Below, piece after piece: positions 27,107 to 35,139 of a stretch of DNA of 64,000 nucleotides. The DNA comes from Methylomicrobium sp051061015 (GTDB lineage Bacteria > Pseudomonadota > Gammaproteobacteria > Methylococcales > Methylomonadaceae): contig JBPFEG010000076.1 in assembly GCA_051061015.1 (NCBI GenBank), forward strand, positions 79,489 to 143,488. The letters are read 5' to 3'. Within the stretch, counting starts at the first letter, position 1, and each line of letters begins with the position of its first letter. The position numbers and the translations under genes are program-made. A model generated the notes under the pieces. That model ran no database searches, was not told the DNA's origin, and worked only from the letters and a program-made list of their open reading frames with translations.

Positions 27107-28117
27107 ATGCATCTGGTGACCTTGATAAAAGGCGACGGTATCGGCCCTTCGATTATGGATGAGGCCGTCAAAATAATTGACGCATCCGGCGCAAAGATTC
27201 AATGGGAAGAAGCGCACGCCGGCCTCGGCGCGCACGAAAAATTCGGCACGCCCCTGCCTGACGAAACGATGGCGTCTTTCGACAAGACCCGGGTCGCCTT
27301 CAAAGGGCCTTTGACTACGATCGTCGGCACCGGCTTCCGCAGCATCAATGTCGCGCTGCGTCAAAAATACGAACTGTATGCGAACGTGCGCCCGGCCAAA
27401 AGCTGGCCCGGCGTCAAAACCCGTTACGACGATGTCGACATCGTGATCGTCCGCGAAAACACGGAAGGCCTATATGCCGGGCTCGAACATTATCTGACCC
27501 CGAAAAAAGACATCGCTGAAAGTCTGGCGGTTGTAACTCGTGCGGGTTCAGAACGGATCATCGACTATGCGTTCAAATATGCGCGCGAGAACAATCGCAA
27601 AAAAGTGACCGTCTGCCACAAAGCGAACATTCTGAAATATACCCAGGGCCTGTTTCTGGATGTCGCGCGCGAAACCGCAGCACGCTATCCGGACATTCAG
27701 TTCGACGAGAAAATCATCGATGCGGCCTGTATGCACATGGTAATGAATCCGAAGCAGTTCGACGTGGTCGTCTGCACGAATATGTTCGGCGATATTCTGT
27801 CCGACCTGACCGCGGGTCTCGTCGGCGGCCTCGGCCTGATTCCGGGTGCGAACATCGGCAACGACGCAGCCCTGTTCGAGGCGGTGCATGGCAGCGCTCC
27901 GGATATCGCCGGCAAGAATCTGGCCAACCCGACTGCGGTCATCATGGCCGGTGCGATGATGTTGAGCCATCTGGGCGAACAGAAAGCAGCCGACCGGGTA
28001 ATCAAAGCGGTCGAAAAAGTCGTGAACGAAGGCAAGCATGTCACTCCGGATCTGAATCCTCATTCTAAGACCGGCACGATCGAGATGGGCAACGCGATCA
28101 TTGACGCGATGGAATGA
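27107..28117 (+). CDS. icd: Isocitrate dehydrogenase, NAD-type, short form
   Basis: This 336-residue enzyme oxidatively decarboxylates isocitrate to 2-oxoglutarate in the TCA cycle. It belongs to the beta-decarboxylating dehydrogenase family, as shown by the start LIKGDGIGPSIMDEAV, the substrate region VRENTEGLYAG and the Mg-binding stretch NMFGDILSDLTAGLVGGLG. The cofactor loop reads HGSAPDIAGKNLANP. Asp-Ile at the position where NADP enzymes have Lys-Tyr points to NAD use. The size matches the short NAD-dependent group rather than the 416-residue E. coli enzyme. ATGGAG precedes the ATG. AcnB follows after 105 bases on the same strand, so two consecutive TCA steps are probably coexpressed. 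Confidence 0.92.
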   Translation: MHLVTLIKGDGIGPSIMDEAVKIIDASGAKIQWEEAHAGLGAHEKFGTPLPDETMASFDKTRVAFKGPLTTIVGTGFRSINVALRQKYELYANVRPAKSWPGVKTRYDDVDIVIVRENTEGLYAGLEHYLTPKKDIAESLAVVTRAGSERIIDYAFKYARENNRKKVTVCHKANILKYTQGLFLDVARETAARYPDIQFDEKIIDAACMHMVMNPKQFDVVVCTNMFGDILSDLTAGLVGGLGLIPGANIGNDAALFEAVHGSAPDIAGKNLANPTAVIMAGAMMLSHLGEQKAADRVIKAVEKVVNEGKHVTPDLNPHSKTGTIEMGNAIIDAME

Positions 28118-28222
28118 ACGCAACAGATAAGTTGCTGTCTGAATTGATGAATTTTGCCGACTGGGCACCATCCGGATGCAGATGATGCCGCACGCAATCA
28201 CGACCGAGAGGAATCCAAATTG

Positions 28223-30793
28223 ATGCTTGAACAATACCGTAAACACGTCGAAGAGCGCGCCGCCGAAGGCATCGTGCCTAAGCCGCTCGATGCGCAGCAA
28301 ACCGCCGCACTGGTCGAACTGATCAAAAATCCGCCGACGGGTGAGGAAAACTTTCTGCTCGATCTGCTCGCAAACCGGATTCCGGCCGGCGTCGACGAAG
28401 CGGCTTATGTAAAGGCAGGGTTCCTGATCGCGATCGCGAAAGGCGAAGCAAAGTCGCCGATTCTGACGCCGAGCGAGGCGACCCGTCTGCTCGGCACGAT
28501 GCTCGGCGGTTACAACGTCGCGCCGTTGATCGACCTGCTCGACCATCCGGAACTGGCACCGATCGCGGCGAAAGGATTGGCGCATACGCTGCTGATTTTC
28601 GATGCGTTCCACGATGTGCAGGTCAAAAGCGATGCCGGCAATGCCTATGCGAAACAGGTGATCCAGTCCTGGGCCGATGCCGAATGGTTTACCGCGAAGC
28701 CGGAAGTGCCCAAAAAACTGACCGTCACCGTGTTCAAGGTGACCGGCGAAACGAATACCGACGACCTGTCGCCCGCGCCGGACGCCTGGTCGCGCCCGGA
28801 CATTCCCTTGCACGCAAAAGCGATGCTGAAAATGCCGCGCGAAGGGATTACGAATGCACCTGAACAGATCGCCGAACTAAAAAAGAAAGGCTTTCCGGTT
28901 GCCTATGTCGGCGACGTTGTCGGCACGGGTTCTTCCCGGAAATCGGCGACCAACTCGGTGCTCTGGTACATGGGCAACGACATTCCTTACATTCCGAACA
29001 AACGCGAAGGCGGCGTCTGCATCGGCGGCAAGATTGCGCCGATCTTCTTCAACACGATGGAAGACTCCGGTGCCTTGCCGTTCGAATGTGACGTGACCGG
29101 CATGGCGATGGGCGATGTAATCGACATTTACCCGTACGAAGGCGTGGTAAAGCGCCACGGCACGGACGAAGTCGTCTGCAAGTTCGAATTAAAGACCGAC
29201 GTGCTGCTCGACGAAGTGCGTGCCGGCGGACGGATTCCGCTGATCATCGGCCGCGGCCTGACCGACCGGGCGCGTAAGGCCTTGAGCCTGCCCCCATCGA
29301 CTGTTTTCCGCCGCCCTGGTGCGGTGCAGGACAGCGGTCGGGGCTTTACTTTGGCGCAAAAGATGGTCGGCCGCGCCTGCGGTATGGAAGGCATCCGCCC
29401 GAATACCTATTGTGAACCGCATATGACGACCGTCGGTTCGCAGGATACGACGGGGCCGATGACCCGCGACGAACTGAAGGACCTGGCCTGCCTCGGCTTT
29501 TCGGCCGACCTGGTGCTGCAGTCGTTCTGCCATACCGCGGCCTATCCGAAACCGGTCGACGTCGAGATGCAGCACACCCTGCCCGACTTCATCATGAATC
29601 GCGGCGGCGTGTCCCTGCGTCCCGGCGACGGGATCATCCATTCCTGGCTGAACCGTATGCTCTTGCCCGATACGGTCGGCACCGGAGGCGATTCGCACAC
29701 CCGCTTCCCGATCGGGATTTCGTTCCCGGCCGGCTCGGGCCTCGTCGCGTTCGCGGCCGCGACCGGGGTGATGCCGCTGGATATGCCCGAATCGGTGCTG
29801 GTGCGCTTCAAGGGCAAGATGCAGCCCGGCATCACGCTGCGCGACCTGGTCAATGCGATTCCTTATGTGGCGCTGCAGCGCGGTTTGCTCACAGTCGAGA
29901 AGAAAGGCAAGAAGAACGTGTTCTCGGGCCGGATTCTCGAAATTGAAGGCCTGCCGGACCTTAAAGTCGAGCAAGCCTTCGAGTTGTCCGACGCCTCGGC
30001 CGAACGCTCGGCGGGCGGCTGCGCGATCCGGCTGAACGAAGCGCCGATCCGCGAATACCTGACCTCGAACATCACGCTGTTAAAATGGATGATTGGGGAA
30101 GGCTACGGCGACCAACGCACGATTGAACGCCGGATCAAGGCGATGGAAGACTGGCTCGCGAATCCGGTGCTGCTGGAGCCCGATCCGGATGCCGAATACG
30201 CGGAGATCATCGAGATCGACATGGACCAGATCAAGGAGCCCCTCTTGGCCTGCCCGAACGATCCGGACGACATCAAGCCGCTGTCGGAAGTTGCCGGCAC
30301 CCACATCGACGAGGTCTTCCTCGGCTCGTGCATGACCAATATCGGCCATTTCCGCGCCGCCGGCAAGCTGCTCGAACAGCAGAAAGGCGATCTACCGACC
30401 CGCCTGTGGGTCGCGCCGCCGACCAAGATGGACCAGAGCCAGTTGACTGAAGAAGGCTATTACGGCACCTTCGGCAAGGCCGGTGCGCGGATGGAGATGC
30501 CCGGCTGCTCGCTGTGCATGGGCAACCAGGCGCGGGTGCGCGAGAACTCGACTGTGGTGTCGACTTCAACCCGGAACTTCCCGAACCGGCTCGGTAACGG
30601 CGCGAACGTGTATCTGGCTTCGGCCGAACTCGCCGCGATCTGCTCGATTCTCGGCAAGATTCCGACCGTTGAGGAATACATGCAATATGCGTTTCAAATC
30701 GGCAAAACCGCCGACGACACCTACCGCTATCTGAACTTCGATCAGATCAAGACTTACCGGGAAAAAGCGGATAAACTCGCGTTGAATGTTTAG
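28223..30793 (+). CDS. acnB: Aconitate hydratase B
   Basis: This 856-residue enzyme interconverts citrate and isocitrate through a [4Fe-4S] cluster. The N-terminus MLEQYRKHVEERAAEG is nearly that of E. coli AcnB. The HEAT-like N-terminal domain, the swivel domain (about 165-370, with GDVVGTGSSRKSATNS) and the three-domain core follow in AcnB order. Cluster cysteines are visible in the core as CHTAAYPK, GSCMTNIGHFRA and CSLCMGNQAR. The start at 28223 was chosen by this match and by GAGAGGAA upstream; an earlier in-frame start would add 23 unrelated residues. It lies directly downstream of icd. AcnB proteins also bind mRNA when the cluster is lost in other bacteria, which is family knowledge, not seen here. 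Confidence 0.97.
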   Translation: MLEQYRKHVEERAAEGIVPKPLDAQQTAALVELIKNPPTGEENFLLDLLANRIPAGVDEAAYVKAGFLIAIAKGEAKSPILTPSEATRLLGTMLGGYNVAPLIDLLDHPELAPIAAKGLAHTLLIFDAFHDVQVKSDAGNAYAKQVIQSWADAEWFTAKPEVPKKLTVTVFKVTGETNTDDLSPAPDAWSRPDIPLHAKAMLKMPREGITNAPEQIAELKKKGFPVAYVGDVVGTGSSRKSATNSVLWYMGNDIPYIPNKREGGVCIGGKIAPIFFNTMEDSGALPFECDVTGMAMGDVIDIYPYEGVVKRHGTDEVVCKFELKTDVLLDEVRAGGRIPLIIGRGLTDRARKALSLPPSTVFRRPGAVQDSGRGFTLAQKMVGRACGMEGIRPNTYCEPHMTTVGSQDTTGPMTRDELKDLACLGFSADLVLQSFCHTAAYPKPVDVEMQHTLPDFIMNRGGVSLRPGDGIIHSWLNRMLLPDTVGTGGDSHTRFPIGISFPAGSGLVAFAAATGVMPLDMPESVLVRFKGKMQPGITLRDLVNAIPYVALQRGLLTVEKKGKKNVFSGRILEIEGLPDLKVEQAFELSDASAERSAGGCAIRLNEAPIREYLTSNITLLKWMIGEGYGDQRTIERRIKAMEDWLANPVLLEPDPDAEYAEIIEIDMDQIKEPLLACPNDPDDIKPLSEVAGTHIDEVFLGSCMTNIGHFRAAGKLLEQQKGDLPTRLWVAPPTKMDQSQLTEEGYYGTFGKAGARMEMPGCSLCMGNQARVRENSTVVSTSTRNFPNRLGNGANVYLASAELAAICSILGKIPTVEEYMQYAFQIGKTADDTYRYLNFDQIKTYREKADKLALNV

Positions 30794-30808
30794 ACCCAAA
30801 ACATTCGA

Positions 30809-30840
30809 TTTGCAGGGACGGTGTGAGCCGTCTCTGCAAA
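30809..30840. terminator. Hairpin after acnB
   Basis: TTTGCAGGGACGG (30809-30821) pairs with CCGTCTCTGCAAA (30828-30840) with a single G-T pair and a 6-base loop. It lies 15 bases after the acnB stop. There is no T tract, so it may stabilise the mRNA end or be a repeated extragenic palindrome rather than a true terminator. Confidence 0.55.
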
Positions 30841-30924
30841 TGAGCTTCGCTTCGGAATGGACAAAAGGAGCTCCTGAATCGGTTGATCAAGGGGTTGCCA
30901 ATTATTGGCAACCTCGTTTGCCTC

Positions 30925-32121
30925 ATGCTTAAAAAATTCCTGAAAAAAGCCAAGTCAGCCCCGAATCCTCCTCTGCCGGACCTGTCCGGCGAGCTCGAAA
31001 GGCGCTATTTCGAGCTGATCGAACAATCCCGGATTCAATACGATGCCGCACAGCATGGGGTGTTGGCCCATCTGCAAGTCCTGCTGAACGACCTCGCCGC
31101 TCATGCCTCTCACACCAACAAGCCGGCCCCCCAAAGATTTCTCTCGCCTCCCCCCGCGCGCTGCAAAAGCCTGTACATCTACGGCGGCGTCGGCCGCGGC
31201 AAGTCGATGCTGATGGAGCTGTTTTTCGAGGCCTGTCCACTGCCGCAAAAGCGGCGCGTGCATTTCAATACCTTCATGCTCGAAGTTCACTCCTTCCTGC
31301 ACCGCTGCAGGAAGGAAAAAGTCACTGATGCGTTATTTGTGCTCGCCAAGCAAATCAAAAAGACGACACGCCTTTTGTGTTTCGACGAGTTCCATGTGAC
31401 GGATATTGCCGATGCGATGATCCTGGGGCGGCTGTTCAGCAAATTGTTCGAACTCGGCGTCGTCACCGTGATGACTTCGAATCGCCATCCGAACGATCTT
31501 TATCAGGGCGGCCTGCAACGCGAACAGTTCCTGTTTTTCATCAAAGTCCTGCGGAACGAGGCCGACATTATTCAGCTGGCGGCCAAAAAAGATTTTCGTC
31601 TGCGCGATCCTGGGACCTCAAGGACAACCTATTATTATCCGCTGGATAAAAATGCCGATGCCTTTCTCCTGCAAAACTACAACGAACTGACGACTTCCGA
31701 CGAACGGTGCCCGGTCGAGTTGCCGGTCTTCGGTCGCACGGTGCGCCTGAGCGCGGTGCATCACGGCATCGCTTTTACGTCTTTCGAAGAACTTTGCGTG
31801 CAGCCGTTGGGCGCCGCAGACTATATAAAAATCGCCGGCACATTCAGCACGATCATCATGGCGAACATTCCGAAATTGACGTCGGCCTATCGGAATGAAG
31901 CCAAACGCTTCGTGACACTGATCGATGCGCTCTACGAGCACAACGTCAAACTGATCTGTACTGCCGCGGCCTCCCCCAGAGAATTGTATGTCGAGGGCGA
32001 CGGCGTTTTCGAATTCGAACGCACCGTATCCCGATTGATGGAGATGCAGTCGGAAAACTATTTACAAAGCGAGCCTCTTTCCGCTATTGACCCGCATGAT
32101 CGATCTTTTGATGAAGGCTGA
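30925..32121 (+). CDS. zapE: AFG1/ZapE family ATPase, cell division protein ZapE
   Basis: This protein of about 398 residues is an AAA-type P-loop ATPase of the AFG1 family. In E. coli, ZapE acts at the division ring. Walker A is YIYGGVGRGKSMLM, Walker B is LLCFDEFHVTD, and the sensor stretch is VVTVMTSNRHPNDLY. The conserved LYQGGLQREQFLFFI and the C-terminal arginine-rich FERTVSRLMEMQS are also present. The ATG at 30925 is the only ATG near the N-terminus. A TTG at 30883 with AAAAGGAG upstream is an alternative that would add 14 residues. A perfect 8-bp hairpin (30893-30900 with 30906-30913) sits between the two possible starts. No division genes are adjacent. Confidence 0.9.
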   Translation: MLKKFLKKAKSAPNPPLPDLSGELERRYFELIEQSRIQYDAAQHGVLAHLQVLLNDLAAHASHTNKPAPQRFLSPPPARCKSLYIYGGVGRGKSMLMELFFEACPLPQKRRVHFNTFMLEVHSFLHRCRKEKVTDALFVLAKQIKKTTRLLCFDEFHVTDIADAMILGRLFSKLFELGVVTVMTSNRHPNDLYQGGLQREQFLFFIKVLRNEADIIQLAAKKDFRLRDPGTSRTTYYYPLDKNADAFLLQNYNELTTSDERCPVELPVFGRTVRLSAVHHGIAFTSFEELCVQPLGAADYIKIAGTFSTIIMANIPKLTSAYRNEAKRFVTLIDALYEHNVKLICTAAASPRELYVEGDGVFEFERTVSRLMEMQSENYLQSEPLSAIDPHDRSFDEG

Positions 32122-32227
32122 CAATACGAATGGGCTGCCTCATCAGCAGAGAACTCCCCGCAGACCGCTAAAAATAGAGTAAAATACGAGATTTTAACCG
32201 TATTCGGCTTTTGCCCTTTAGTATCCC

Positions 32228-33307
32228 ATGCATACAAAATACAAAACCGACGACCTGAGAATCTGTGAGACGAAAGAAGTCATCGCGCCGGTTCAGGTCC
32301 ATGATGAAATGCCGATTACCGAAGAGGCGGCCGAAACCACTGCAAAAGCGCGGCAGCAGATTCATCACATCCTCTCCGGTGAAGACGACCGCCTGCTGGT
32401 CGTGGTTGGCCCCTGCTCGATTCATGATCCGGCTGCGGCGATCGATTATGCAACGCATCTGAAGGCGGTTAAGGACGAACTGGCAGAGGATTTGCTGATC
32501 GTCATGCGGGTCTATTTCGAAAAGCCGCGCACCACCGTCGGCTGGAAAGGACTAATCAATGATCCCGACATCGATTCCAGCTTCAACATCAACAAAGGTC
32601 TGCGTATTGCCCGCCGCCTGCTGCTCGACGTCGCCAATCTGGGCATGCCGGCCGCGACCGAATACCTCGACCTGATCAGTCCGCAATATATATCGGACTT
32701 GATTGCCTGGGGCGCCATCGGCGCGCGCACCACCGAAAGCCAGGGACATCGGGAACTGGCCTCCGGTGTTTCCTGTCCTATCGGATTCAAGAATTCGACC
32801 GACGGCACGATCAAGATCGCGATCGATGCCATCGGCGCGGCAATGAGTCCGCATCACTTCCTGTCGATGACCAAGGGCGGACATTCGGCCATTTTCTCGA
32901 CCACCGGCAACGAAGACGTGCACATCATTCTGCGCGGCGGCAACAATCGGCCGAATTACGACGCGGTCAGCGTCGAGAAGGTTGCGGAAGGTTTGATTAA
33001 TGCAAAGCTCAGACCCAATATCATGATCGATTTCAGTCACGCGAACAGTTTGAAGCAGTGCCAGCGCCAGTTGATCGTGGGTGAAGATGTGGCCGGGCAA
33101 ATTGCCGGGGGCGATCATCGGATCATGGGAGCGATGCTCGAAAGCAATCTAGTCGCGGGAAAACAGGATGTCGTGCCGGGCAAGCCTTTGACCTATGGCC
33201 AAAGCATCACCGATGCCTGCATCAGTTTCGAAGATACCGTGCCGCTTTTACACAAACTGGCTGAGGCCGTACGTTCTCGCCGGTCCTTTGACAGTAAAGG
33301 GGTTTAA
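32228..33307 (+). CDS. aroG: 3-deoxy-7-phosphoheptulonate synthase, class I
   Basis: This 359-residue enzyme joins phosphoenolpyruvate and erythrose 4-phosphate, the first step of aromatic amino-acid synthesis. It aligns along its whole length with E. coli AroG/AroF/AroH. Shared motifs are DDLRICETKEVIAPV at the N-terminus, VVVGPCSIHDPAAA, RVYFEKPRTTVGWKGLINDP, GAIGARTTESQGHRELASG, KNSTDGTIKIAIDA and MIDFSHANSLKQC with metal and substrate residues. The N-terminal extension that carries the allosteric site is present, so feedback inhibition is likely. I cannot say from sequence alone which amino acid inhibits it. The thiSG fusion gene starts only four bases after the stop region, so they are probably cotranscribed although the pathways differ. 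Confidence 0.96.
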   Translation: MHTKYKTDDLRICETKEVIAPVQVHDEMPITEEAAETTAKARQQIHHILSGEDDRLLVVVGPCSIHDPAAAIDYATHLKAVKDELAEDLLIVMRVYFEKPRTTVGWKGLINDPDIDSSFNINKGLRIARRLLLDVANLGMPAATEYLDLISPQYISDLIAWGAIGARTTESQGHRELASGVSCPIGFKNSTDGTIKIAIDAIGAAMSPHHFLSMTKGGHSAIFSTTGNEDVHIILRGGNNRPNYDAVSVEKVAEGLINAKLRPNIMIDFSHANSLKQCQRQLIVGEDVAGQIAGGDHRIMGAMLESNLVAGKQDVVPGKPLTYGQSITDACISFEDTVPLLHKLAEAVRSRRSFDSKGV

Positions 33308-33310
33308 CGC

Positions 33311-34288
33311 ATGAATGTTATTGTAAACGGTTCAGTGCGCGAGTGCGCTGAACACAGCAGTGTGGCCGCATTGATTTCAGAGCTGGAATTGACCGGTAAA
33401 AAAATAGCAGTGGAATTGAATCAGGAAATTTTGCCTTATGATCAGTATGCCGCACAGAAATTGAATGACGGCGACCGTATCGAGATCGTGCATGCGATCG
33501 GCGGCGGCCAGGACGATACTTTTATGATCGCGGGGGTTGCTTACCGCTCGCGCCTGCTGGTTGGCACCGGCAAATACAAGGACCTTGAGGAAACCCGGCT
33601 GGCTACCGAAGCATCCGGCGCCGAGATCGTGACCGTCGCGATACGCCGCACCAATATCGGCCAGAACAAGGGCGAACCGAATTTACTCGATGTGATCTCG
33701 CCGGACAAATACACAATCCTGCCGAACACGGCGGGCTGCTATACCGCCGAGGAAGCGGTCAGAACCTGCCGTCTGGCCAGAGAGCTACTGGGCGGACATA
33801 AACTGGTCAAACTGGAAGTACTCGCAGACCAGCTGACGCTGTTTCCGGATGTCGCGCAGACCTACATCGCCGCCGAACAGCTGGTCAAGGATGGCTTCGA
33901 CGTGATGGTTTACACCAATGACGATCCGATCGCCGCGAAGCGGCTCGAAGAAATCGGCTGCGTGGCGGTAATGCCTCTCGCCGCACCGATCGGCTCGGGC
34001 CTTGGCATCCGCAACCCTTATAACATTCTGACAATTGTCGAAAACGCCAAGGTGCCGATTCTGGTCGACGCGGGCGTCGGCACCGCATCGGATGCGGCGA
34101 TTGCGATGGAACTGGGCTGCGACGGCGTATTAATGAATACCGCGATTGCGGCCGCTAAAAATCCTGTGTTGATGGCCTCCGCGATGAAAAAAGGCATCGA
34201 GGCCGGCCGCGAGGCCTTTCTTGCCGGACGCATGCCGCGAAAACGTTTTGCTTCCGCGTCTTCCCCAATCGAAGGGTTGTTTTTTTAA
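33311..34288 (+). CDS. thiG: ThiS-ThiG fusion: sulfur carrier joined to thiazole synthase
   Basis: This 325-residue protein makes the thiazole phosphate of thiamine. Residues 1-66 are a complete ThiS ubiquitin-like sulfur carrier (MNVIVNGSVRECAEHSSVAAL to IVHAIGGG). Residues from about 73 are ThiG, with MIAGVAYRSRLLVGTGKYK, the KLEVLADQLTLFPD strand carrying the Schiff-base lysine region, and PILVDAGVGTASDAA as phosphate site. The GG that must be C-terminal for adenylation in a free ThiS is internal here and joined to ThiG by a short QDDTF linker. Such fusions are annotated in other proteobacteria. No other thiamine gene lies in the window. Confidence 0.94.
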   Translation: MNVIVNGSVRECAEHSSVAALISELELTGKKIAVELNQEILPYDQYAAQKLNDGDRIEIVHAIGGGQDDTFMIAGVAYRSRLLVGTGKYKDLEETRLATEASGAEIVTVAIRRTNIGQNKGEPNLLDVISPDKYTILPNTAGCYTAEEAVRTCRLARELLGGHKLVKLEVLADQLTLFPDVAQTYIAAEQLVKDGFDVMVYTNDDPIAAKRLEEIGCVAVMPLAAPIGSGLGIRNPYNILTIVENAKVPILVDAGVGTASDAAIAMELGCDGVLMNTAIAAAKNPVLMASAMKKGIEAGREAFLAGRMPRKRFASASSPIEGLFF

Positions 34289-34306
34289 GCTCTCATTATT
34301 CAACCT

Positions 34307-34381
34307 GGTAGGGTACGCTTTTCGTACCCTACCTCTGGCCAAACCCACCCGAAAACTCAGAAATGGTACGTAAAGCGTACC
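34307..34381. repeat. Paired GGGTACG palindromes (REP-like)
   Basis: A perfect 11-bp hairpin, GGTAGGGTACG (34307-34317) with CGTACCCTACC (34323-34333), is followed about 30 bases later by GGTACG-TAAAG-CGTACC (34365-34381). The two share the same core in alternating orientation, as repetitive extragenic palindromes do. They lie between thiSG and trmB and could end or protect the aroG-thiSG transcript. Confidence 0.65.
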
Positions 34382-34396
34382 CTATACCCGTGTTAT

Positions 34397-35086
34397 ATGT
34401 TGTCTACTGAAGTTGCTTTTCCGCGCAAAATCCAAAGTTTCATCCGCCGTCAGGGCCGCTTGACCGCCGGCCAGCAGCATGCTTTGGATAATCATTGGGA
34501 TACTTACGGACTCGATCCGGCCATCGATTACGATTTCGCCCAGGTCTTCGAACGCAATGCACCGCTTTGCGTCGAAATCGGTTTCGGCAACGGGGAGAGC
34601 CTGGCGCAGATGGCGGCGGCAAACCCGAATATCGATTATATCGGTGTCGAAGTGCACCGACCGGGCGTCGGTCACTTATTGATGCTGTTGGCGGAGCGGA
34701 ATCTGACCAATGTCCGAATCTATTGCCACGATGCGATCGAAATTCTCGAAAAACGGCTGCCGGACGACAGCCTGAGTGGCGTCCATCTGTTCTTTCCGGA
34801 CCCCTGGCCGAAAAAAAAGCATCATAAAAGACGCATCGTGCAGTCTGGCTTTACTGAGCTTTTATGTAAAAAACTCAAGACCGGCGGGTATTTTCATGCC
34901 GCCAGCGACTGGCAGCACTATGCGGAACACATGCTGGCGGTACTGTCTGAAGAAAAAAGGCTGACAAACGCCAGCCCGATGAATGACTATTGTGAACGCC
35001 CCGATTATCGCCCATTGACTAAATTCGAACAACGCGGGATCAAACTGGGCCATGGCGTGTGGGATTTGATCTTTAGAAAAGGCTGA
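34397..35086 (+). CDS. trmB: tRNA (guanine-N7-)-methyltransferase
   Basis: This 229-residue enzyme methylates G46 of tRNA using S-adenosylmethionine. Motif I is seen as VEIGFGNGESLAQMA. The conserved DYIGVEVHRPGVGHLL, the catalytic FPDPWPKKKHHKRRIVQ, and the C-terminal TKFEQRGIKLGHGVWDLIF are all as in E. coli TrmB. Length is normal. The gene stands alone, with REP-like palindromes upstream and the dynamin-like gene convergent downstream. No classic ribosome-binding site precedes the ATG at 34397; the first hydrophobic stretch and family match support this start. Confidence 0.96.
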   Translation: MLSTEVAFPRKIQSFIRRQGRLTAGQQHALDNHWDTYGLDPAIDYDFAQVFERNAPLCVEIGFGNGESLAQMAAANPNIDYIGVEVHRPGVGHLLMLLAERNLTNVRIYCHDAIEILEKRLPDDSLSGVHLFFPDPWPKKKHHKRRIVQSGFTELLCKKLKTGGYFHAASDWQHYAEHMLAVLSEEKRLTNASPMNDYCERPDYRPLTKFEQRGIKLGHGVWDLIFRKG

Positions 35087-35139
35087 GCTAAATCCCTTCC
35101 GTCAACTCAGGAGAGACGAACTTAACCGCCTACTCAAAC

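Noticed and set aside
27548..28813. Minus-strand open frame of 421 codons across icd and acnB
   Set aside because: Both plus-strand genes are unmistakable enzymes; this frame is their GC-rich shadow and crosses the intergenic gap without family resemblance.
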